Assembly (NCBI RefSeq): GCF_023721755.1
Contig: NZ_JAMDLH010000001.1
Coordinates: 868,001-932,000, forward strand
Length of the DNA stretch: 64,000 nt
From: Pleomorphomonas sp. NRK KF1
GTDB taxonomy: Bacteria > Pseudomonadota > Alphaproteobacteria > Rhizobiales > Pleomorphomonadaceae
Direction of reading: 5' to 3'
Each line of letters opens with the position of its first letter. Within the stretch, counting starts at the first letter, position 1. A program made the translations under genes and the position numbers. Positions 1 through 10,093 of the stretch are shown piece by piece. A model generated the notes under the pieces. It was given only the letters and a program-made list of their open reading frames with translations. It ran no database searches and was not told where the DNA came from.

Positions 1-567
1 CTTACCTTTCTCACGCCGATCTTCGTCTCGCTGATCGCTATCGTCGGCCTCGGAGAACGCCCCTCGCCTCTGGTGGCTATCGGTGTCATGCTCGGGTTCG
101 TCGGCGTTCTCGTTGCATTTCGCCCCGGCGCCATGGGCTTTGGCCTCGGCCATTTCGCCGCCGCCGGATCGGCGCTCATCTTTGCGGTGACGCTGGTGAT
201 GATCCGCATAGCACCGCCGCGCGAATCCGATCTGGCGCTGGTCATCTGCCCGATGATCATCCTTGCCCTCGGCAGCGGCGTCATGACCGTGCTGACCACG
301 GGCTTCCCGGTGCCCTCGATCGGAAACCTGGCGCTCGTCCTCCTCGCTGGATTCTGCCTTTTCGCCGGCAATCTCCTGATCGTCCGGGCCTATCGAGTTG
401 GCGCCGCCTCCTTCGTCGCCCCGTTCCAGTATTGCCTGATCTTCTGGGGCGCGTTCAACGGCTGGCTGGTGTTCAGCGAGTCCGTCGAGCTGTTCACCTG
501 GATCGGCGCGGCCATCATCATAGCTGCCGGCCTGATCGTCTTGCGGTCCGACCGGGCTGGTGCTTGA
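1..567 (+). CDS. EamA/DMT-family inner-membrane transporter, 3' part
   Basis: The reading frame is open from the first base of the window, so the start lies upstream and only the last 188 residues are visible. The first visible residues (LTFLTPIFVSLIAIVGLGER) look like the end of the first EamA repeat, which typically closes with an E-R/K-P pattern. The second repeat follows, with about five hydrophobic helices ending near ILRSDRAGA. These are 10-TM drug/metabolite exporters of the inner membrane; the substrate cannot be read from sequence. The gene stands alone, with a 135-bp gap before the next gene. The fold is fairly secure, the substrate unknown. Confidence 0.8.
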   Translation, partial: LTFLTPIFVSLIAIVGLGERPSPLVAIGVMLGFVGVLVAFRPGAMGFGLGHFAAAGSALIFAVTLVMIRIAPPRESDLALVICPMIILALGSGVMTVLTTGFPVPSIGNLALVLLAGFCLFAGNLLIVRAYRVGAASFVAPFQYCLIFWGAFNGWLVFSESVELFTWIGAAIIIAAGLIVLRSDRAGA

Positions 568-702
568 CCGAATCCGGCAAGGTCGCGGCCTGACCATGTC
601 CGCCTAAAGCTTGATGCAGGCGGATTCGCGCGTTAGCTTGCCCTGAGGGCCAGGATGACAACGTAATCATACGACAAACTCTTTCTCTGGGAGGGGAACG
701 CC

Positions 703-1533
703 ATGACTAAGCTCGAGGAAACGGTCGCGATCGTCACAGGCGCCGGCCGGGGCATCGGACGGGAGATCGCTCTTCATCAGGCCCGCGCCGGCGCCAAGGT
801 CGCGGTTCTCGCCCGCACCGCGCGGGAGATCGAGGAGACCGCCGCCCTGATCGCCGCCGAAGGCGGAAAGGCGATCGCCCTCCCCGTCGATCTCGTCGAC
901 CGCGCCGCCGTCGAAGCGGCCGTCGCCCGCGTTTCCAGCGAACTCGGCCCCATCGACACCCTCGTCAACAACCACGGCTCGTTCCGGGCCTTCGGGCCGA
1001 TCTGGGACTGCGATCCCGAGACTTGGTGGGCAGATATCGAGATCAACCTGCGCGGCACCTTCCACACCTGCCGGGCCGTGGCGCCGGCCATGCGCGATCG
1101 GGGACGCGGACGCATCGTCAATCTGGTCGGCGGCGGCACCGGCACCAGCTTTCCCAACGGCTCCGGCTACGCCTCCAGCAAGGCGGCGATCATGCGCTTC
1201 ACCGAATGCTTCAACGACACGGTGAAGGATGCCGGCGTCCTGGCTTTCGCCGTCGATCCGGGCCTCGTGCGCACCGCCATGACCGAGCTCCAGCTTTACT
1301 CGGACGAGGGCAAGAAGCACCTGCCCGACATCGAGCGGCTGTTCGACGACGGCGTGAACATTCCGCCGAGCCGGGCCGCGGCCCTCATCGCCGACATCGC
1401 CGCCGGACGCTTCGACAAGCTAGCCGGGCGCATGCTTCGCGGTGTTGAGGATCGCGACGCACTGGAAAAGGCGATGGACGATCTCGTCGCCACCGACGGC
1501 CGAGCATTGAGACTGACGCGCCTCGACATATGA
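703..1533 (+). CDS. short-chain dehydrogenase/reductase (SDR), classical type
   Basis: A 276-residue NAD(P)(H)-dependent oxidoreductase of the classical SDR fold. The cofactor motif TGAGRGIG is at residues 12-19, the structural NNHG replaces the usual NNAG, and the catalytic YASSK follows a region where the Ser is embedded in a glycine-rich stretch (NLVGGGTGTS). PGLVRT is the usual post-catalytic segment. The ATG is preceded by GGGAGGGG with good spacing. The substrate is unknown. It is a single gene that ends 20 bp before the convergent 2-hydroxyacid dehydrogenase. Confidence 0.85.
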   Translation: MTKLEETVAIVTGAGRGIGREIALHQARAGAKVAVLARTAREIEETAALIAAEGGKAIALPVDLVDRAAVEAAVARVSSELGPIDTLVNNHGSFRAFGPIWDCDPETWWADIEINLRGTFHTCRAVAPAMRDRGRGRIVNLVGGGTGTSFPNGSGYASSKAAIMRFTECFNDTVKDAGVLAFAVDPGLVRTAMTELQLYSDEGKKHLPDIERLFDDGVNIPPSRAAALIADIAAGRFDKLAGRMLRGVEDRDALEKAMDDLVATDGRALRLTRLDI

Positions 1534-1552
1534 GCGAAGCGGCGCGGACGGC

Positions 1553-2497
1553 CTACCCCGTCGCCTGCGCCTCAGCCTGCGCGAGAAGCGCCAGGACGTG
1601 CGCGTGCGAGGCGTCGAAAGCCGCCTGCTCTTCTTCGGTGAAGCGGCAGGTGACGATCGCCTCGCGGCCGGCGCGGCCGATCACGCAAGGCACGCTCATC
1701 ACCACGTCGGAAACGCCATACTCACCCTGCAGAAGCGTGCCGACCGGCAGCACGGACCGCTCGTTGCCGGCAATCGCCCGGATGATGCGGAACACCGACG
1801 CGGCGATGCCGTGGTTGGTGTTGCCCTTGCCCGCGAAGATATCGAGGCCGATCTGCAGCACGCGCCGCCTCACCTCGGCACGGTCGATCAACGGCAGTCC
1901 GTTCAGCTCGCAGTAGCTATCCACATCCAGTCCACAGACATTGCACAGGCTCCAGGGAATGAAGCCGGTCTCGCTGTGGTCGCCGAGCACCCAACCGAAG
2001 ATGTTCTTGGGGTCGATCGCCACATGCTCGCTGACGATGCGCATGAAACGGGCGGTGTCGATGATGGTGCCGAGACTGATCACCCGCTCCTTCGGGAAGG
2101 ACGAGTGGCGCAGCACCACTTGCACCAGAATGTCGACGGGATTGGTGACCATCAGCACGATGGCGCCCGGCGAAGTCCGTTCCACCTCGACGATGATCGA
2201 CTTCATGATGGCGCTGTTGATCTGGGCCAGCGCATCGCGCGTCTGTCCGGCCTTGATCTGCGCCCCGGCGGTGATCACCACGATGTCGCTGCCGGCGGAG
2301 TCGGCATAGTCGCCGGCAACGAGGCGGGGGTTCTGCGCATAGATGAAGGACGTCGTGTGAGAGAAGTCCCAGAGCTCCGCCTGGGCCTTGGCCGCAGCCT
2401 GGTCGATCACCACGATTTCCGAGGCGACGCCGCTGTTGAGCAGATGGCCGACAACCTCCGTGCCCACGGCTCCCATGCCGATGACCGTGATCTTCAT
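1553..2497 (-). CDS. L-lactate/malate dehydrogenase-family NAD-dependent 2-hydroxyacid dehydrogenase
   Basis: A 314-residue LDH/MDH-fold enzyme that interconverts a 2-hydroxy acid and a 2-oxo acid with NAD(H). Visible motifs are GMGAVG (nucleotide binding), TNPVD, the IIDTARF helix with a substrate-binding Arg, and GDHSE holding the catalytic His. The specificity loop reads AGAQIKAGQTRDAL. At the position that is Gln in lactate and Arg in malate dehydrogenases there appears to be Ile, so I do not assign the substrate. I chose the ATG at 2497 over the upstream ATG because GGGGGCAGGG lies just before it and the beta-alpha-beta fold begins there. A second, divergent relative is at 22990-23988. 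Confidence 0.85.
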   Translation of the reverse strand: MKITVIGMGAVGTEVVGHLLNSGVASEIVVIDQAAAKAQAELWDFSHTTSFIYAQNPRLVAGDYADSAGSDIVVITAGAQIKAGQTRDALAQINSAIMKSIIVEVERTSPGAIVLMVTNPVDILVQVVLRHSSFPKERVISLGTIIDTARFMRIVSEHVAIDPKNIFGWVLGDHSETGFIPWSLCNVCGLDVDSYCELNGLPLIDRAEVRRRVLQIGLDIFAGKGNTNHGIAASVFRIIRAIAGNERSVLPVGTLLQGEYGVSDVVMSVPCVIGRAGREAIVTCRFTEEEQAAFDASHAHVLALLAQAEAQATG

Positions 2498-2587
2498 CCC
2501 TGCCCCCTGACACATGATCGTGGACGGAATCTAGATCACTTAACAGGACATGAGGCAATCGCCGGGTAAGAGCGCCTCCCCGATCCC

Positions 2588-2610
2588 TATGACTTTTTTA
2601 TATCTTTGCC
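2588..2610 (+). promoter_or_regulatory. candidate T-rich KdpE-like operator/promoter of the kdp operon
   Basis: A T-rich stretch (GACTTTTTTATATCTTTGCC) in otherwise GC-rich DNA lies 160-180 bp upstream of the first kdp ORF. It recalls the T-rich E. coli KdpE box upstream of kdpFABC. The resemblance is by eye only and no exact consensus was applied. Confidence 0.3.
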
Positions 2611-2770
2611 CTTCGCTCCGTCTCGAACCCCTATGCGGATCGGACCTATCTTGAGTCTCGTATTCCGAAATCTCCCGCAAACCTCTGGCGGGAGAGACGG
2701 GTTCGCGCGCGCAAGACCTTCGGAAAGCCGAAGCCAACGCGCCGGCCCAAAATGAATCTGGAGTCCGAAG

Positions 2771-2851
2771 ATGGATATCGTCCTCCCTCTGACTGGTATC
2801 GCCTTTTTTGCACTGATGCTCGGCTACGTCCAAGTCTGCGACAGGCTTTGA
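2771..2851 (+). CDS. 26-residue single-TM small protein upstream of kdpF
   Basis: An ATG-started ORF of 26 residues (MDIVLPLTGIAFFALMLGYV followed by QVCDRL) ends 17 bp before kdpF. It is one hydrophobic helix with a short C-terminal tail holding Cys, Asp and Arg. Short ORFs of this type, ending in a CDRL-like tail, are to my recollection common just before kdpF in alphaproteobacteria and actinobacteria; that is memory, not a search. Position and composition suggest it is the first cistron of kdp and may be a small helper subunit. It was missed in the ORF list because of its size. No experimental function is known to me. Confidence 0.55.
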   Translation: MDIVLPLTGIAFFALMLGYVQVCDRL

Positions 2852-2868
2852 GCGCTGGAGTGCCCACC

Positions 2869-2958
2869 ATGCTTCTTGAATACGTCATCGGCGGCGCCAC
2901 GGCGGCGTTCCTCTCAGCCTACCTGATTTACGCCCTCGTCCGCCCCGACCGCTTCTGA
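2869..2958 (+). CDS. kdpF: potassium-transporting ATPase KdpF subunit
   Basis: A 29-residue single-helix peptide ([20 protein letters not shown] then YALVRPDRF). The size, hydrophobic helix and P-x-R-F end are those of KdpF, which stabilises the KdpABC complex in the inner membrane. The start is the internal ATG at 2869 rather than the upstream in-frame ATG, because the extra 39 residues look random and GAGTG precedes this ATG. kdpA follows after 25 bp. Confidence 0.85.
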   Translation: MLLEYVIGGATAAFLSAYLIYALVRPDRF

Positions 2959-2983
2959 CCTCCCGTCGATCAGGAATATCTCA

Positions 2984-4687
2984 ATGACCATCAATGGATG
3001 GATGCAGATCCTCGTCTTCTGCGGGATCATCATTCTGCTCGTCAGGCCGCTGGGCGGCTATATGACGGCCCTCTTCACCGGCGGGCGGACGCCGCTGTCG
3101 CTCGTTCTTGGCCCGCTTGAGCGCGGCCTCTACCGCCTCGCCGGCACATCCGAGCGGGAAGAGCAGCACTGGACGACCTATGCGGTGTCCATGCTGTTGT
3201 TCAATCTCCTCGGCGTCCTGCTGCTCTACGCGCTGCTGCGCCTTCAGGGCTCCTTGCCGTTCAACCCAATGGGCATGGCCAGCGCGCCGCCGGAACTCGC
3301 CTTCAACACCGCCGTCAGTTTCGTGACCAACACCAACTGGCAGAACTACGGCGGCGAGACCACCATGTCCTACCTCAGCCAGATGCTCGGGCTGACGGTG
3401 CAGAACTTCCTGTCGGCGGCAACCGGCATCGCGCTGGCCGTGGCGCTGGTCCGCGCCTTCGCCCGCAAGTCGGCGCGGACGGTGGGCAACTTCTGGGTCG
3501 ACATGACCCGTACGACGCTCTACCTGCTGCTGCCGATCTGCATCGTCCTGGCGCTGGTCTTCGTCGCGCTCGGCGTGCCCCAGACGCTCGGCGGTTCCGC
3601 CCAAGCGACCACGCTGGAAGGTGCGAGGCAGACCATCGCGGTCGGCCCGGTCGCTTCCCAGCTCGCCATCAAGATGCTCGGCACCAATGGCGGCGGCTTC
3701 TTCAACGTCAACTCCGCCCATCCCTTCGAAAACCCCGGCGCCATCTCCAATCTGATCCAGACGGTGGCGATCTTTGCCATCGGCGCGGCGCTCACCAACG
3801 TCTTCGGCCGCATGGTTGGCAACGAGCGGCAGGGCTGGGCGATCTTCGCGGCCATGGGCACGCTGTTCCTTGTCGGCGTCGCGGTTTGCTACTGGGCCGA
3901 GGCGGCCGGCAATCCGCTCGTCCACGCCCTCGGCATCGACGGCGGCAACATGGAAGGCAAGGAAGCCCGCTTCGGCATTGCCCTGTCTGCCCTCTTCGCA
4001 ACCATCACCACCGCCGCCTCCTGCGGCGCGGTGAACGCCATGCACGACAGCTTCATGGCGCTCGGCGGCATGATCCCGCTGATCAACATGATGCTCGGCG
4101 AGATCATCGTCGGCGGCGTCGGCGCCGGCTTCTACGGCATCCTGATGTTCGTGGTGATCGCCATCTTCGTCGCCGGTCTGATGGTCGGGCGCACGCCCGA
4201 ATACCTCGGCAAGAAGATCGAGGCCAAGGAAGTGAAGATGGCCATGCTGGCGGTTCTCTGCCTGCCGCTCGCCATGCTCGGCTTTGCCGCCGTGGCGGTG
4301 GTACTGCCGACCGGCGTCGCATCCGTCGCCAACGCGGGACCGCACGGCTTTTCGGAAATCCTCTACGCCTACACCTCGGCGGCGGCCAACAACGGCTCGG
4401 CCTTCGGCGGCCTTTCCGGCAATACGCCCTGGTACAACATCACCTTGGGCATCGCCATGCTGATGGGGCGCTTCCTGGTGATCGTGCCCGCGCTGGCGAT
4501 CGCCGGTTCCATCGCCGCCAAGAAAACCGTTCCCGCATCGGCCGGCACCTTCCCCACCGACGGCGTGCTGTTCGTCGGCCTGCTCACCGGCGTCATCGTC
4601 ATCGTCGGCGGCCTCACTTTCTTCCCTGCGCTCGCGCTCGGCCCGGTGGTCGAACATCTGGCGATCACCGCCGGTGAGACCTTCTGA
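2984..4687 (+). CDS. kdpA: potassium-transporting ATPase, K+-channel-like subunit KdpA
   Basis: A 567-residue, roughly 10-TM inner-membrane protein that carries the K+ selectivity filter of the Kdp pump. The four degenerate filter loops of the SKT superfamily are recognisable, for instance [44 protein letters not shown] and [12 protein letters not shown]. Length matches the family (about 557-570). The ATG follows CAGGAA. It is co-transcribed with kdpF (25 bp upstream) and kdpB (24 bp downstream). Expression is expected under K+ limitation through KdpDE. Identification is secure. Confidence 0.97.
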   Translation: MTINGWMQILVFCGIIILLVRPLGGYMTALFTGGRTPLSLVLGPLERGLYRLAGTSEREEQHWTTYAVSMLLFNLLGVLLLYALLRLQGSLPFNPMGMASAPPELAFNTAVSFVTNTNWQNYGGETTMSYLSQMLGLTVQNFLSAATGIALAVALVRAFARKSARTVGNFWVDMTRTTLYLLLPICIVLALVFVALGVPQTLGGSAQATTLEGARQTIAVGPVASQLAIKMLGTNGGGFFNVNSAHPFENPGAISNLIQTVAIFAIGAALTNVFGRMVGNERQGWAIFAAMGTLFLVGVAVCYWAEAAGNPLVHALGIDGGNMEGKEARFGIALSALFATITTAASCGAVNAMHDSFMALGGMIPLINMMLGEIIVGGVGAGFYGILMFVVIAIFVAGLMVGRTPEYLGKKIEAKEVKMAMLAVLCLPLAMLGFAAVAVVLPTGVASVANAGPHGFSEILYAYTSAAANNGSAFGGLSGNTPWYNITLGIAMLMGRFLVIVPALAIAGSIAAKKTVPASAGTFPTDGVLFVGLLTGVIVIVGGLTFFPALALGPVVEHLAITAGETF

Positions 4688-4711
4688 ACGTCGGACGGAC
4701 AGGAGTTTTTC

Positions 4712-6754
4712 ATGAGCAAGACCAAGTCCGCGAGCCTTCTCGACGCTCGCATCCTGCTTCCGGCCATCGGCGGCGCCCTTCGCAAGCTCGACCCGCGCAG
4801 CCTGATCCGCAACCCGGTGATGTTCGTCGTCGCCACCGTTTCGGCGCTCACCACCGTGCTTCTGGTTAAGGACGCCATCACCGGCAATGGCGAGCTCGGC
4901 TTTTCCTTCCAGATCGTGATCTGGCTGTGGTTCACGCTGCTGTTCGCCAACTTCGCCGAAGCGGTGGCGGAGGGGCGCGGCAAGGCGCAGGCCGACGCCC
5001 TGCGCCGCACCCGCACCGAAACCCAGGCCAAGCTGCTGACCGGCGCCGACAACGCCTATCGGATGGTTCCCGGTCACAGCCTCAAGGTCGGCGACGTGGT
5101 GCTGGTCGAGACGGGCGACATCATCCCCTCCGACGGCGAAGTGATCGAGGGCGTTGCCTCGGTCAACGAGGCGGCGATCACCGGCGAATCGGCTCCAGTC
5201 ATTCGCGAGTCGGGCGGCGACCGCTCGGCGGTGACCGGCGGCACCGAAGTGCTGTCCGACTGGATCCGCGTGCGCATCACTGCGGCGGCCGGCTCCACTT
5301 TCATCGATCGCATGATCGGACTGGTGGAAGGCGCCGAGCGGCAGAGGACGCCCAACGAGATCGCGCTCAACATTCTCCTGGCCGGCATGACGCTGATCTT
5401 CGTGCTGGCCACGGTGACGATCCCGAGCTTTGCCACCTACGCCGGCGGCTCCATCCCGGTCGTCGTGCTGGTCGCCTTGTTCGTGACGCTGATTCCCACC
5501 ACCATCGGCGCGCTCCTGTCGGCCATCGGCATCGCCGGCATGGATCGCCTCGTCCGCTTCAACGTGCTGGCCATGTCCGGCCGCGCCGTCGAGGCGGCGG
5601 GCGACGTCGACACGCTGCTGCTCGACAAAACCGGCACCATCACGCTCGGCAACCGTCAGGCCACCGCCTTCCACCCTGTCGCGGGGATTACCGCCCAGGA
5701 ACTTGCCAACGCGGCGCAACTGGCATCGCTCGCCGACGAAACGCCCGAGGGACGGTCGATCGTCGTGCTCGCCAAGGAGAAACATGGCCTCAGGGGCCGG
5801 GAGATGGAGAGCCTGCACGCCACCTTCGTGCCCTTCACCGCCCAGACCCGGATGAGCGGCGTCGACTACGACGGTCTCAGCATCCGCAAGGGCGCCGTCG
5901 ATGCCATTCTCGCCCAGGCCGACCCGGCTGGCGCGATGGCACTGCGCGAGGTTCGGTCGCTCGCCGACGGCATCGCCAAGGCCGGCGGTACGCCGCTGGC
6001 GGTGATGCGGAACGGCCGCGTCCTTGGCGTCGTCGAGCTCAAGGATGTCGTCAAGGGCGGCATTCGCGAACGCTTCGCCGAACTGCGCCGCATGGGCATC
6101 CGCACGGTGATGATCACCGGTGACAACCCGATGACCGCCGCAGCCATCGCCGCCGAGGCCGGCGTCGACGACTTCCTCGCCCAGGCGACTCCAGAGGACA
6201 AGTTGAACCTCATCCGCGCCGAACAGGCAAAGGGCAAGCTGGTGGCCATGTGCGGAGACGGCACCAACGACGCGCCTGCCCTCGCCCAGTCGGACGTCGG
6301 CGTTGCCATGAACACCGGCACCGTCGCTGCCCGCGAGGCCGGCAACATGGTGGACCTCGACAGCGACCCGACCAAGCTGATCGAGATCGTCGAGATCGGC
6401 AAGCAACTGCTGATGACGCGCGGCGCGCTCACCACCTTCTCGATCGCCAACGACGTCGCCAAGTATTTCGCCATCATCCCGGCGATGTTCCTGGCCTTCT
6501 ATCCGCAGCTCGGCGCGCTCAACGTCATGGGCCTCGCCACGCCGCAAAGCGCCATCCTCTCGGCGATCATCTTCAACGCCCTGATCATCGTGGCATTGAT
6601 CCCACTGGCGCTTAAAGGCGTCCGCTACCGGCCGGTCGGTGCCGGCGCGCTACTCAGCCGCAATCTCCTGATCTACGGCCTGGGCGGCCTCATCGTGCCC
6701 TTCGTCGGCATCAAGGCGATCGATCTCGCCGTCACCGCTCTCGGCCTCGTTTGA
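4712..6754 (+). CDS. kdpB: potassium-transporting P-type ATPase catalytic subunit KdpB
   Basis: A 680-residue P-type ATPase that hydrolyses ATP to power K+ uptake through KdpA. The phosphorylation motif DKTGT has its Asp at about residue 305. The actuator motif TGES (ITGESAPV), the hinge motif [10 protein letters not shown] and the KGA of the nucleotide-binding domain are all intact. Six to seven membrane helices are visible. Length is typical (about 680). It begins with ATG after AGGAG. Its stop codon overlaps a possible TTG start of kdpC, but the ATG 14 bp further on is preferred. Confidence 0.97.
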   Translation: MSKTKSASLLDARILLPAIGGALRKLDPRSLIRNPVMFVVATVSALTTVLLVKDAITGNGELGFSFQIVIWLWFTLLFANFAEAVAEGRGKAQADALRRTRTETQAKLLTGADNAYRMVPGHSLKVGDVVLVETGDIIPSDGEVIEGVASVNEAAITGESAPVIRESGGDRSAVTGGTEVLSDWIRVRITAAAGSTFIDRMIGLVEGAERQRTPNEIALNILLAGMTLIFVLATVTIPSFATYAGGSIPVVVLVALFVTLIPTTIGALLSAIGIAGMDRLVRFNVLAMSGRAVEAAGDVDTLLLDKTGTITLGNRQATAFHPVAGITAQELANAAQLASLADETPEGRSIVVLAKEKHGLRGREMESLHATFVPFTAQTRMSGVDYDGLSIRKGAVDAILAQADPAGAMALREVRSLADGIAKAGGTPLAVMRNGRVLGVVELKDVVKGGIRERFAELRRMGIRTVMITGDNPMTAAAIAAEAGVDDFLAQATPEDKLNLIRAEQAKGKLVAMCGDGTNDAPALAQSDVGVAMNTGTVAAREAGNMVDLDSDPTKLIEIVEIGKQLLMTRGALTTFSIANDVAKYFAIIPAMFLAFYPQLGALNVMGLATPQSAILSAIIFNALIIVALIPLALKGVRYRPVGAGALLSRNLLIYGLGGLIVPFVGIKAIDLAVTALGLV

Positions 6755-6765
6755 AGGATACGTCC

Positions 6766-7335
6766 ATGCTGAAGCAACTGCGGCCCGCAACCGTCATCCT
6801 CCTCGCCCTGGCGGCTCTGACCGGGCTCGCCTATCCGCTTGCCATGACCGGCATCGCCGGAGCCGTGTTCCCCCATCAGGCCTCCGGCAGCCTGATCGAG
6901 CGGAACGGCGTCGTCATCGGTTCGGAACTGATTGGACAGGCCTTTGCAAGCGAATCCTACTTCCATGGCCGCCCCTCCGCTGCCGGTAACGGATACGACG
7001 CGTCGAGCTCAAGCGGTTCCAATCTCGGCCCGGCCAATCCGAAGCTGATCGATCGCATCCGTGCCGACGCGGAAAGGCTGAAGGGGGAAAATCCCGACGC
7101 GCCGGTGCCGATCGATCTCGTCACCGCATCCGGCAGCGGTCTCGACCCGCAGATCTCGCCCGAAGCGGCCTATTTCCAGATACCGCGCGTTTCCAAGGCG
7201 CGCGGCCTTGATCCGGCGGCGCTCAAGCAACTGGTCGATGCCCAGATCGGAGGGCGGGAGCTGGGGTTCATTGGTGAGCCCACCGTCAACGTCTTGAAAC
7301 TCAACCTCGCTCTCGACGACCTGCCGAAGAAGTGA
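6766..7335 (+). CDS. kdpC: potassium-transporting ATPase subunit KdpC
   Basis: A 189-residue protein with one N-terminal membrane helix (residues about 7-30) and a soluble domain with typical KdpC segments: [40 protein letters not shown] and [11 protein letters not shown]. KdpC is the assembly and ATP-affinity subunit of the Kdp complex. The ATG at 6766 is chosen over the overlapping TTG at 6751 because GAAGGA lies 7 bp before it. The gene closes kdpFABC and is followed by a perfect hairpin. Confidence 0.95.
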   Translation: MLKQLRPATVILLALAALTGLAYPLAMTGIAGAVFPHQASGSLIERNGVVIGSELIGQAFASESYFHGRPSAAGNGYDASSSSGSNLGPANPKLIDRIRADAERLKGENPDAPVPIDLVTASGSGLDPQISPEAAYFQIPRVSKARGLDPAALKQLVDAQIGGRELGFIGEPTVNVLKLNLALDDLPKK

Positions 7336-7344
7336 TCGAATCCC

Positions 7345-7369
7345 GGCGGAGCCGCTCGGCGGCTCCGCC
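7345..7369 (+). terminator. perfect 10-bp hairpin between kdpC and kdpD
   Basis: GGCGGAGCCG (7345-7354) and CGGCTCCGCC (7360-7369) are exact complements around a 5-base loop. There is no T-run after it. It is better seen as a partial terminator, mRNA-stability element or attenuator separating kdpFABC from kdpDE levels than as a full intrinsic terminator. Confidence 0.55.
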
Positions 7370-7384
7370 CCTTACGAGGACGAC

Positions 7385-10093
7385 ATGCCGCTTCAGGACG
7401 ACAGGAACACCGACGTCAGGCCCTCGCCCGAGGCGCTTCTCGAAAGCGCCGAGCGGGAGACGCGCGGCCGTCTCAAGATCTTCCTCGGCGCGGCGCCCGG
7501 CGTCGGCAAGACCTACGAAATGCTGTTGGCCGGGCGGGGCCGACGGGTCGACGGAACGGACGTGGTCATCGGCGTGGTCGAGACGCACGGACGGCCGGAG
7601 ACTGCCGCGCTGCTTGACGGCCTGGAAATCATTCCCCGCCTCAAGCTCGGCTACAGGGGCCGCGAGCTCGAGGAGATGGATCTCGATGCCATCCTCGCTC
7701 GCCATCCCCAGCTCGTGCTGGTCGACGAACTCGCCCACAGCAACGTCGAGGGCAGCCGGCACCCCAAACGCTATCTGGATGTGGAGGAGTTGCTCGGCCG
7801 CGGCATCGACGTCTACACGACGCTCAACATTCAGCACGTCGAAAGCCTCAACGACGTCGTCGCTCGCATCACTCGCATCCGGGTTCGCGAAACGATACCG
7901 GATTCCATCATCGATCGGGCCGACGACATCGAGATCATCGACCTGACGCCGGACGATCTCATCAAGCGGCTCCACGAGGGCAAGGTCTATCTGCCGAAGA
8001 CCGCCGCCCGCGCCACCGCCAACTACTTCTCACCGGGCAATCTCACCGCCCTGCGCGAGCTGGCGCTGAGGCGCACGGCCCAGCGCGTCGACGACCAGCT
8101 CGTCAGCCACATGCAGGCCCATGCCATCGCCGGACCGTGGGAGGCCGGTGACAGGGTTCTGGTCTGCATCGACGAGCGTCCGCGCTCGGCCGCTCTGGTC
8201 CGCTACGCGAGGCGACAAGCCGATCGCCTCAGGGCGCCATGGGCGGCGATCCACGTGGAGACGGCGCGGTCGGCGACGCTCGCGGACCCCGGCAAGGATC
8301 GTCTTGCCGGTCACCTGCGCCTTGCCGAGCAGCTCGGAGGCGAAGCCGTAACCATTCCCGGCCAGGATGTCGCGCGCGATATCCTCCGTTACGCCAGGAC
8401 CGGCAACTTCACGCATGTCGTCGTCGGCACGTCGGACAAGGGGCGCTGGCGAGAGCTGTTCGAGGGATCCGTTTCGCACGACCTGATCCGTCGTGCCGGC
8501 GACATCTCCATCCACGTCATTTCCGGCACCGATCGCACGACCGGACAGGCAAAGGGCGTCCGCACCGCACCGCCCGCCAGGTCCATCCGGCTCAAGCCCT
8601 ATCTCGTCTCGACACTTTATGTCGCCGGCGCACTTGCCGTCAGCGGCGCGCTCAACAGTTTCCTCGACGTCCGCAACCTCGGCCTTGTCTTCCTGATCGC
8701 TGTTCTGGCCTCGGCCATCACATCGGGCCTGTGGCCGGCTCTTTATGCCTGCGTTGCCAGTGCGCTCGCCTTCAACTTCTTCTTCCTTGAGCCCAGGCAC
8801 ACCCTGACCATCAGCGACCCGGAAAGCGTGGTTGCCCTGGTGATCTTTCTCATCGTCGCCGTGATCGCCAGCAATCTCGCCGCGCGACTGCACCGACAGG
8901 CAGCCGCGGCCAGGCAGCGGGCGAGGACGACCGATAACCTCTACCAGTTCTCGCGCAAACTGGCCGGCACCGGCACGCTGGACGACGTGTTGTGGGCCAC
9001 CGCCTATCAGATTGCCGCCATGCTCCGCCTGCGCGTGGTCGTTCTGATGCCCGACGGCGATACGCTCGACGTCAAGGTCGGCTATCCGCCTGACGACACG
9101 CTGGTCGACGCCGACATCGCCGCCGCCCGTTGGGCCTGGGAGCACGAACAGCCCGCCGGGCGCGGCGCCTACACCCTGCCCGGCGCCAAGCGGCTCTACA
9201 TGCCTCTCCGGACGGGCCGGACGCCGATCGGCGTCGTCGGTCTCGACAACGACAAGCCCGGCCCGTTGCTGACGCCGGAGGAACAGCGGCTTTTCGATGC
9301 GCTCGCCGATCAGGCCGCCGTCGCCATCGAGCGGACCCAGCTCGTCGCCGACGTCGAGCGCGCCCGGCTGGCCGCCGAGGCCGACCGTCTGAGAACCGCG
9401 TTGCTGTCGTCGATCTCCCACGATCTCAAGACGCCGCTGGCCGGCATTCTCGGCGCCGCCGGAACGCTCAAGGACTACGCCGTCTCGCTGCCGGAGGCCG
9501 ACCGGGCTGAACTCGTTTCGACGATCATCGACGAGTCGGAGCGTCTGCACCGGTTCATCGGCAACCTGCTCGACATGACGCGGCTGGAATCGGGCGCCAT
9601 GCATCCGAACGCCTCGTTGCATTTCCCCGGCGACATCGTCGGCAGCGCGCTTCGTCGGGCCAACCACCTTCTCGCTCGGCACAGGGTCGACGTGGCGTTG
9701 CCGCCCGACCTGCCTATGCTCAAGGTCGACGCCGTACTTTTCGAGCAGGTGGTCTTCAATCTTCTCGACAACGCCGCCAAGTATGCGCCGCCGGCCTCCA
9801 CCGTCGCCGTTCAGGGATGGCGGAACGGCGACTACGTGGTGCTTCGCCTCGTCGACGAAGGCCCCGGCATGCCACCCGACGACCTTGAACGGATATTCGA
9901 CAGCTTCTATCGGGTGCGCAAGACCGACCACGTCCCCGCCGGCACCGGGCTCGGGCTTGCCATCTGTCGTGGCTTTGTCGAGGCCATGGGCGGCACCATC
10001 TCGGCGACGAACCGCGCCGACCGCTCGGGGGCGATCTTCACCATCAGCCTTCCCATTCCCCTGCAAACCGAAACCGTGAAAGATCCAACATGA
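7385..10093 (+). CDS. kdpD: K+-responsive sensor histidine kinase KdpD
   Basis: A 902-residue inner-membrane sensor kinase controlling kdpFABC with KdpE. Domain order: N-terminal KdpD domain with P-loop GAAPGVGKT (about residues 34-42) and LVDELAH; a universal-stress-protein-like domain (about 245-370, VLVCIDERPRSAALV); four membrane helices (DUF4118, about 400-500); a GAF region; HisKA with ISHDLKTPL; and HATPase with NAAKYAPP, DEGPGMP and GTGLGLAI. Length matches E. coli KdpD (894). The stop overlaps the kdpE start (ATGA), so translation is coupled. The N-terminal and Usp parts are the known docking areas for ATP and for EIIA-Ntr, which matters because a ptsN-like gene follows. Confidence 0.96.
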   Translation: MPLQDDRNTDVRPSPEALLESAERETRGRLKIFLGAAPGVGKTYEMLLAGRGRRVDGTDVVIGVVETHGRPETAALLDGLEIIPRLKLGYRGRELEEMDLDAILARHPQLVLVDELAHSNVEGSRHPKRYLDVEELLGRGIDVYTTLNIQHVESLNDVVARITRIRVRETIPDSIIDRADDIEIIDLTPDDLIKRLHEGKVYLPKTAARATANYFSPGNLTALRELALRRTAQRVDDQLVSHMQAHAIAGPWEAGDRVLVCIDERPRSAALVRYARRQADRLRAPWAAIHVETARSATLADPGKDRLAGHLRLAEQLGGEAVTIPGQDVARDILRYARTGNFTHVVVGTSDKGRWRELFEGSVSHDLIRRAGDISIHVISGTDRTTGQAKGVRTAPPARSIRLKPYLVSTLYVAGALAVSGALNSFLDVRNLGLVFLIAVLASAITSGLWPALYACVASALAFNFFFLEPRHTLTISDPESVVALVIFLIVAVIASNLAARLHRQAAAARQRARTTDNLYQFSRKLAGTGTLDDVLWATAYQIAAMLRLRVVVLMPDGDTLDVKVGYPPDDTLVDADIAAARWAWEHEQPAGRGAYTLPGAKRLYMPLRTGRTPIGVVGLDNDKPGPLLTPEEQRLFDALADQAAVAIERTQLVADVERARLAAEADRLRTALLSSISHDLKTPLAGILGAAGTLKDYAVSLPEADRAELVSTIIDESERLHRFIGNLLDMTRLESGAMHPNASLHFPGDIVGSALRRANHLLARHRVDVALPPDLPMLKVDAVLFEQVVFNLLDNAAKYAPPASTVAVQGWRNGDYVVLRLVDEGPGMPPDDLERIFDSFYRVRKTDHVPAGTGLGLAICRGFVEAMGGTISATNRADRSGAIFTISLPIPLQTETVKDPT

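Noticed and set aside
2981-6547. 1188-residue minus-strand open frame across kdpAB
   Set aside because: It is antisense to two secure genes, rich in His/Asp/Gly/Arg as expected of the shadow of GC-rich codons, with no domains.
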